Source: Pythium myriotylum (Eukaryota; Oomycota; Peronosporomycetes; Pythiales; Pythiaceae). Taken from it: a stretch of 64,000 nt of DNA. The position numbers were made by a program, and so were the translations under genes. Below the pieces are notes generated by a model. The model ran no database searches and was not told the origin of the DNA. It worked only from the letters and a program-made list of their open reading frames with translations. Location: contig JALJCQ010000025.1 in the NCBI GenBank assembly GCA_023091665.1, positions 372,001 to 436,000 of the forward strand. Direction: 5' to 3'. Shown here one piece after another: positions 59,746-64,000 of the stretch (positions are counted from its first letter, which is position 1; every line of letters starts with the position of its first letter).

Positions 59746-60084
59746 TTAACATCGTTTGGTGGACTTGATCGAGGTGCAGCTGCCGACGAAGAAGCGACTG
59801 CCCGCGCAATCGCCACTCACGGATGTCGGGTTCCCTGTGGGCTTGAAGGTCGTTCCTTTGTATTCCACCGACCACGTTCGTGCAGAGCCGGAAATGTCAG
59901 GCTCTGCTGGGATACCAAACCTCGCCTTGAACGCCTCTGCACCTACCAGAGAACAGGCTCCAGACGGTGCGTTGGCAATGCAACGGAGAATGAGGCAGCC
60001 TTGTTTAGTATCGAACCCAAATTGGGCGTCGGCACCACCGAGCGCCACGAGCACACCGAGGATTCCTGCAAGAAGGAACTTCAT
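59746..60084 (-). CDS. Small secreted six-cysteine protein, copy 2
   Basis: The protein has 112 residues: signal peptide MKFLLAGILGVLVALGGADA and six cysteines at 30, 35, 44, 93, 103 and 112. It is the paralog of 19986-20324 with the same length and cysteine spacing to within one residue. Conserved blocks are CLILRC, FKARF, VEYKGTTF and PTG. No named family is recognised. The start is the ATG of the signal peptide. The upstream region is homologous to that of copy 1, including the initiator-like element at 60141-60157 and the GATCGTCGTGAGGCTC block. Secretion and cysteine content suggest an extracellular effector-like or cell-wall role, which is inference. Confidence 0.8.
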   Translation of the reverse strand: MKFLLAGILGVLVALGGADAQFGFDTKQGCLILRCIANAPSGACSLVGAEAFKARFGIPAEPDISGSARTWSVEYKGTTFKPTGNPTSVSGDCAGSRFFVGSCTSIKSTKRC

Positions 60085-60140
60085 CTGTGGGGACGAGCTT
60101 CGAGGGGAAGACAAGAGGCGGTGCCGAGTGACCTGGATAG

Positions 60141-60157
60141 GGAAGAATGCGGAATGG
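60141..60157 (-). promoter_or_regulatory. Initiator-like element of six-cysteine protein 2
   Basis: Read on the minus strand it is CCATTCCGCATTCTTCC. CATTCCGCATTCT fits CATTYYNCAWTTT except for one base. It lies about 60 bases before the ATG. Confidence 0.6.
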
Positions 60158-60237
60158 GAGTTAGTCGAGTTGGTCGTGCTGGCTCAGGCATTGCGAGGGT
60201 AGGCACCGATCGTCGTGAGGCTCACGTCCATGAAGAG

Positions 60238-60280
60238 GCGGAAGCCATTATGGGCGTAGACCGCTCATAATGGCTTCCGC
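60238..60280. repeat. Perfect 15-bp-arm hairpin upstream of six-cysteine protein 2
   Basis: The arms GCGGAAGCCATTATG and CATAATGGCTTCCGC flank a 13-base loop. The copy-1 locus has GCGGAAGCC at the same place (20450 area) but lacks the second arm, so the inversion arose here after duplication. Confidence 0.9.
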
Positions 60281-60419
60281 TCAAAGATATGAACAACGAT
60301 GCAGCGAGTTCCCATTGACTTTGCGCAGAAAACTCGGCTCTGGGCGAGAGACATCAAGAAATGACGAATTCTGGATGATCTGACTGCGAGGCTATCTCCC
60401 TCTGATATCGTCGTGATGG

Positions 60420-60918
60420 ATGTTGTTCACCCAGATCCCCGGGGCGGGCAAGGCTGGAGCGATTGTGGTACGGCTTTGTCACAGCGACACCGCCGCTCAC
60501 ATCATCTATTCCGCAGCGATATCATATCCGGCCCGCACCATAACTAACAATCAAACTGAATACGAGGGCCTGCTGGCTGGGCTGATGGCGGCTCATCAAC
60601 ACCATTGGACCCCCCCTCACAGTCGCTGGCGATAGCATGCTCATCATTTGACAGATGCAAGCATACCGAGCTCCTCTTAACAAGATCCTCAGGACCAAAT
60701 ACGCGCGGGCACGGCGGATCGCGGACTTACTTGGCGTCAACACCTGGGTGCACCATCCCAGGGCCGCCAATCGCATGGCGGACGCCGCAGCCAATCTGGC
60801 AATGGACACCGCCCAAAGCAGCCACGAGCTCCATCCCACGACGCAAGCAGACCATTCAGCCATCGCCGACCTTCTTGACGGAGATCTCTCATATTGGAGA
60901 CGTGAATTCGCACCGTAA
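60420..60918 (+). pseudogene. Retrotransposon RNase H domain remnant
   Basis: Across one frame change and an internal TGA near 60650, the plus strand shows an RNase H-like order: NNQTEYEGLLAGLMAAHQH (the conserved glutamate helix), AGDSMLII (aspartate), and W-VHHPRAANRMADAAANLA (final aspartate helix). The first aspartate strand is degraded (LFTQ). No reverse transcriptase is nearby. It sits just upstream of the repeat end at 60949, which fits the 3' part of a 5'-truncated element. Confidence 0.7.
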
Positions 60919-60948
60919 TCCAGGCGCAACGCCGGCTATAGGTTTCTA

Positions 60949-60997
60949 AAAGAGCAAACCAATAGACCTCACCTTGTTACCTTGTTACCTTGTTCAT
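60949..60997 (+). repeat. Retroelement 3' end with TTGTTACC tandem tail
   Basis: The 27 bases at 60949-60975 are identical in inverse to 54213-54187. They are followed by TTGTTACC units, then by the diverged repeat at 60993. Confidence 0.6.
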
Positions 60998-61155
60998 CCA
61001 GATCGACTACTGTGTGGAAACAAACCTCTGAGGACTCACGGTTAGTCTCGTGGGAGACCTAGGATCCAATTTGAACCACCATCACGTAGCCACAATGACG
61101 GTGGCGCTCTCCATGGCAACAAATTGGTTTGTTGGAAGCTTTTCTCGCTACAATC
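60993..61155 (+). repeat. Diverged dispersed repeat, shared with 20560-20723
   Basis: This is the partner of the repeat at 20560-20723, same orientation. The rest of 61156-61547 shows no gene; it contains an inverted motif GTTAGAG...CTCTAAC at about 61246-61282. Confidence 0.7.
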
Positions 61156-61547
61156 ATTGGCAGCCTTCGGCTCCTGCGCTTTGTTGCCTTTCGTTTTCTG
61201 GTGCTTGCAGTTTTTTTATTTTTTGTAGCTTAGGCCGTGTTCGAGGGTTAGAGCTATTAACGTGAAACGAGATTATCTCTAACGTGAGGGTTGCCGGGTC
61301 CTCGCTCCTGCAACCGACCCTAGAATTCCTATCCTGTTCCTGCAAGTAGGTGTCAGTCTAAAAAAACAGTGTCGAAGTGGCATTCGAGCGTGGGGCAGCA
61401 AGTGGCGCACTGCAAGTAACGAGCGCGGCGATCGAGCAGGTTGTACCTTATTCCCCTTATTTTTGTTCATTTTAGACCGTAACGACCACGTTTTAGTTCG
61501 AGGTGAGGGCCTCAGCTGCTCGAGTTCTGTCAAATGTGGGCCCAAGC

Positions 61548-61926
61548 ATGGTCAAGTATGCAATCACCACTGGCACGCATGGCATTGGGAAATCAGTGTT
61601 CGTCTACTATGTGATTCATGAATCTCGTACCCACTCCAGCTGTGTTCTGCATGTCACTGTGGACCAAGGAAGAGCTGGCGACAATTGCTTCACTGTATCC
61701 AAGTGCGGCAGATGTGTGGGATAATCGATTGGAGTGCTTGGGTGGTGTGCCACGTCTGGTGATGCAACACATTCAATCCGACCCAGAAGCTTTGCTTATT
61801 GCCGCATGGAGCAGTTGCTCTCTCGATGATTGCATTATGCTGGTGTCCATCTACTCGGAGATCAATTCGAAGAACAAGATCATTCAGGCGTTGATTCACA
61901 TCAACAGTCGAGAACCATATCGATAG
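61548..61926 (+). pseudogene. CRN-type P-loop NTPase domain remnant
   Basis: A Walker A in YAITTGTHGIGKSVFVYYVI is followed, after a frame change, by LWTKEELATIASLYP and CLGGVPRLVMQH. This is the order seen in CRN effector NTPase domains (GTPGIGKS, then LWT.EEL, then WGGVPR.VL). The roughly 100 residues that should separate Walker A from LWT, including Walker B, are missing, as is the N-terminal CRN header. The gene is thus truncated at both ends and internally deleted. Confidence 0.7.
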
Positions 61927-62057
61927 TACAAAGTTGCGTACGCGTCCGAACTGGCGGTGCAAGTGATCGCTCGAACAAAGTGGCGATCCGATCGCGCGAA
62001 GATGCAAAGCCTTTTGGCTTTGTGCGATGGAAACCCGCTCTCACAATCAGAGACCAG

Positions 62058-62070
62058 CCCCCCCCCCCCC
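62058..62070 (+). repeat. Run of 13 cytosines
   Basis: A C13 tract is followed within 10 bases by a C6 run. The complementary strand is G-rich. No ORF crosses it convincingly. Confidence 0.9.
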
Positions 62071-62212
62071 AGCTTTGCCCCCCTCGTGGGGCAATGCTCT
62101 CTGTCTGTGGCGTAAGCCTTGCTTGGAGCATGACGTGGCTTCACCCTGTTTCCAGAGATAGCTAGATGGCTCCGGCCAAGCAAAGCGACAAGTATCTACG
62201 CAGAGATGCAAA

Positions 62213-63529
62213 TCATGCTACTGAGTTCAAATTGCCACGACAAGTTGAACTCAGCTGATAGAACGGCGAGGACAAACAAGGATCGATTGCAAGTCCGTCG
62301 GAAGGCAGCTCGGATCGACACCACACGGACCCCCGACGAAAACCAGCAGTCGTATTCACGCATTCCTCAGCGCCAGCAACCTCCACGTCGGGGCGAGCTC
62401 GGGTCATCACCATCCAGTCTAGAAGCCCAAGCATTTGAGGATTGACGAAGGCTTTCAATTGCTGAGTCTCATATGTGAGGCGCCGAAGCGGCCACATTAC
62501 CTGCGGCACTGCCCCTCCCCAGAGAACGAACTTGAAATAGCAGATGACTCTCTCGTGGCAAACATTTCCATGTGGCGACTTGATCATAGCTTCGACTACA
62601 CAATCCACCGAGTCGAGAAAGAGCGGCGTGTCGGTGCGCAGTAAATGGACGAGGGCGGCCTCGGCAGCCCACTTGCGGAGCGACGGTACCGGAACGAACT
62701 TGTTTTGTGGTTTGCAGACTTGTCGTTCGACGGAATTCGCATCGAATCCGCGAAACGCACAGACGTCTTGAAGCCCATAGCGGCGAAAGCGACAAAAACG
62801 GCGCCGTGTCATCAACGAAGAGTGTAGTTGCAGCGGTGCGCACCCGGCGGGTACGTGGAGCACTTTGACGCAATCAAATGCGGTCGATCCGCGACCGTTG
62901 TGGAACGACGCATCCATCCCGCCTCCACAAAAGTATCTCAGTGCAGGCTCGCGAGGCAAACGATTCCGGTCGATATTCGCGAGCCACGGCGTATTCCTGC
63001 ATCTGCACGTGTACTTTGGCACGTTCTCGCCACTCTCGCGCCGACACCAGACGCTCGCAATAACATGGATCTCATCATCACCGGGACGCCAGTCCGTAGG
63101 GTCTTGCTCTCCACCCACTAGCTGCGCGAGAAGAGGCACGATGGCGACGTCGCGACGTAGCTCGCGATCGGGCCGGAGATACGTCGACTCAATGTCTTCC
63201 ACGGGTCTGGGGATCTCGTGATACCATTCGGTATGCGGATCTGGTGCGATCATCAAGCAGCGTCTCGTGTCGGGGTCAGTGAGCTCCAAGAATCGCCTCT
63301 CGCCGCTCGAAGTCACCACAAGCGCCGGGTAGAAGCGCAAGTAGCAGTGATACGGCTCGGCGGTGTGTGGGTCCGGCACGCCAACCTGAATGAACGGCCA
63401 TGTTTGAGCGAGTTCTCCGGAGATCGAGCAGCAGACTGCCAGGTCACCGAGCGTCGCTTCGAGAAGATGCTCGAGCGGGACCCCGAAGGGCTTGTGTTGG
63501 AACCCAGCCACGGCAACACCGAGACGCAT
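62213..63529 (-). CDS. Unrecognised protein, 438 residues
   Basis: The frame is open on the minus strand from the first ATG at 63529 to a stop at 62213. I recognise no family. Visible features are a Trp/Pro/Asp-rich N-terminal half (DPDTRRCLMIAPDPHTEWYHE), many cysteines and arginines, no signal peptide and no membrane segment. The C-terminal LKAFVNPQMLGLLDWMVMTR is conserved in a short relic at 20906-20994, and that conservation is the best argument that this frame is or was translated. An intron could remove part of the region near 62480-62510 (GTAATG...), but I cannot prove it. It could also be an antisense open frame. Confidence 0.45.
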   Translation of the reverse strand: MRLGVAVAGFQHKPFGVPLEHLLEATLGDLAVCCSISGELAQTWPFIQVGVPDPHTAEPYHCYLRFYPALVVTSSGERRFLELTDPDTRRCLMIAPDPHTEWYHEIPRPVEDIESTYLRPDRELRRDVAIVPLLAQLVGGEQDPTDWRPGDDEIHVIASVWCRRESGENVPKYTCRCRNTPWLANIDRNRLPREPALRYFCGGGMDASFHNGRGSTAFDCVKVLHVPAGCAPLQLHSSLMTRRRFCRFRRYGLQDVCAFRGFDANSVERQVCKPQNKFVPVPSLRKWAAEAALVHLLRTDTPLFLDSVDCVVEAMIKSPHGNVCHERVICYFKFVLWGGAVPQVMWPLRRLTYETQQLKAFVNPQMLGLLDWMVMTRARPDVEVAGAEECVNTTAGFRRGSVWCRSELPSDGLAIDPCLSSPFYQLSSTCRGNLNSVA

Positions 63530-63819
63530 ATGCACAAATCCAAAATGAGCGTGGTAGCAGGTGGCAAGTGACACGACACGTAGAGAGAACAATCGGAATT
63601 CGATGAAAAGGACACATCCGAGAATCGTACACTTTCTTGGAGTGTGACAAGTCCGTCGTGACAGACAGAGACGCAGTTGATGGCTCAGATGGAGCTGCCC
63701 AATGGCTACACAGTCGCCACGTCTGAGCCTGACCCATCATCCATCATGCGCGCAATCGCGAACCAGACCGCAAGAATGAGTATCCCTCCGTACAGCTCAA
63801 CTTTGAGATCCGCAAATCC

Positions 63820-64000
63820 ATGGAAGCGACCCACGACGAGGTCTTCCGCCAGCTCGAGCAGCCGCGGCAGCAGCATTTGCTCGACGACGTGCGCGGCCTC
63901 GGGCACCACGCGCACGTCGTGGACGTGGACGCGCCTTCGCCACCACCGAGCGAGAAGAGCCCGCTCGTCGTCAAGGCTGGCACGCAGCGCGTCTACATTG
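63820..64000 (+). CDS. Unidentified gene, 5' part, runs off the right edge
   Basis: The frame MEATHDEVFRQLEQ ... DDVRGLGHHAHVVDVD ... VKAGTQRVYI is open to the window end, with strong third-position G/C like the real genes nearby. It is also open upstream to a stop at about 63731, without an ATG, so the true start may be in an earlier exon. No family is recognised in 60 residues. Confidence 0.4.
   Translation, partial: MEATHDEVFRQLEQPRQQHLLDDVRGLGHHAHVVDVDAPSPPPSEKSPLVVKAGTQRVYI

Noticed and set aside
1..64000. tRNA, rRNA, CRISPR arrays, RxLR effectors
   Set aside because: Looked for by eye; no cloverleaf, array of spaced repeats, or signal peptide followed by RxLR-EER was seen.

Overview
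The window is nuclear DNA of an oomycete, most likely a Pythium/Phytophthora-type (peronosporalean) species. This rests on an elicitin with a GPI-type tail, two degenerate Crinkler (CRN) genes, a folate-biopterin transporter (FBT) homologue, HGW-type LPMO-like secreted proteins, short introns (58-78 nt where I could place them), and start regions resembling the oomycete initiator GCTCATTYYNCAWTTT. I saw no RxLR protein, tRNA, rRNA or CRISPR array. Homology and family calls come from reading motifs; no searches were run.

0-7 kb is a large inverted duplication. Two tail-to-tail secreted subtilisins, each preceded by a divergent-lying alpha-amylase (one cut by the window edge), form arms of at least 2.47 kb around a 133-bp spacer. 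A third subtilisin copy lies at 13.4 kb. 6.8-10.1 kb holds a broken CRN-kinase gene bracketed by a direct repeat and preceded by stacked hairpins. Then come a beta-trefoil (ricin-B-fold) membrane protein, a MADF/SANT-like DNA-binding protein, two divergent DJ-1/PfpI genes, TSR2 and an HSL-type esterase.

20-35.5 kb: a small six-cysteine secreted protein with decayed relatives, then a 14.1-kb uninterrupted HECT E3 ligase gene (RCC1, ConA/LamG-like, UBA, SPRY, HECT). 36-43 kb is a secretome block: a trypsin-fold protease and three LPMO-like genes in tandem. 43-53 kb is mostly housekeeping: a DEAD-box helicase (DDX49/Dbp8 type), Ku80 with three introns, a transposase remnant, and a head-to-head pair of BCS1-type AAA ATPases. 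55-58.4 kb: FBT transporter and elicitin. 59.7-64 kb: second six-cysteine protein, retroelement RNase H remnant, CRN NTPase remnant, an unrecognised 438-residue ORF and a gene running off the right edge.

Functionally, the accessory genes are a secreted toolkit (amylase, three subtilisins, trypsin-like protease, LPMO-like proteins, elicitin, small cysteine-rich proteins, CRN remnants), interleaved with conserved single-copy genes. Duplication, inversion, gene conversion and transposon debris concentrate around the accessory genes; the conserved genes look intact.
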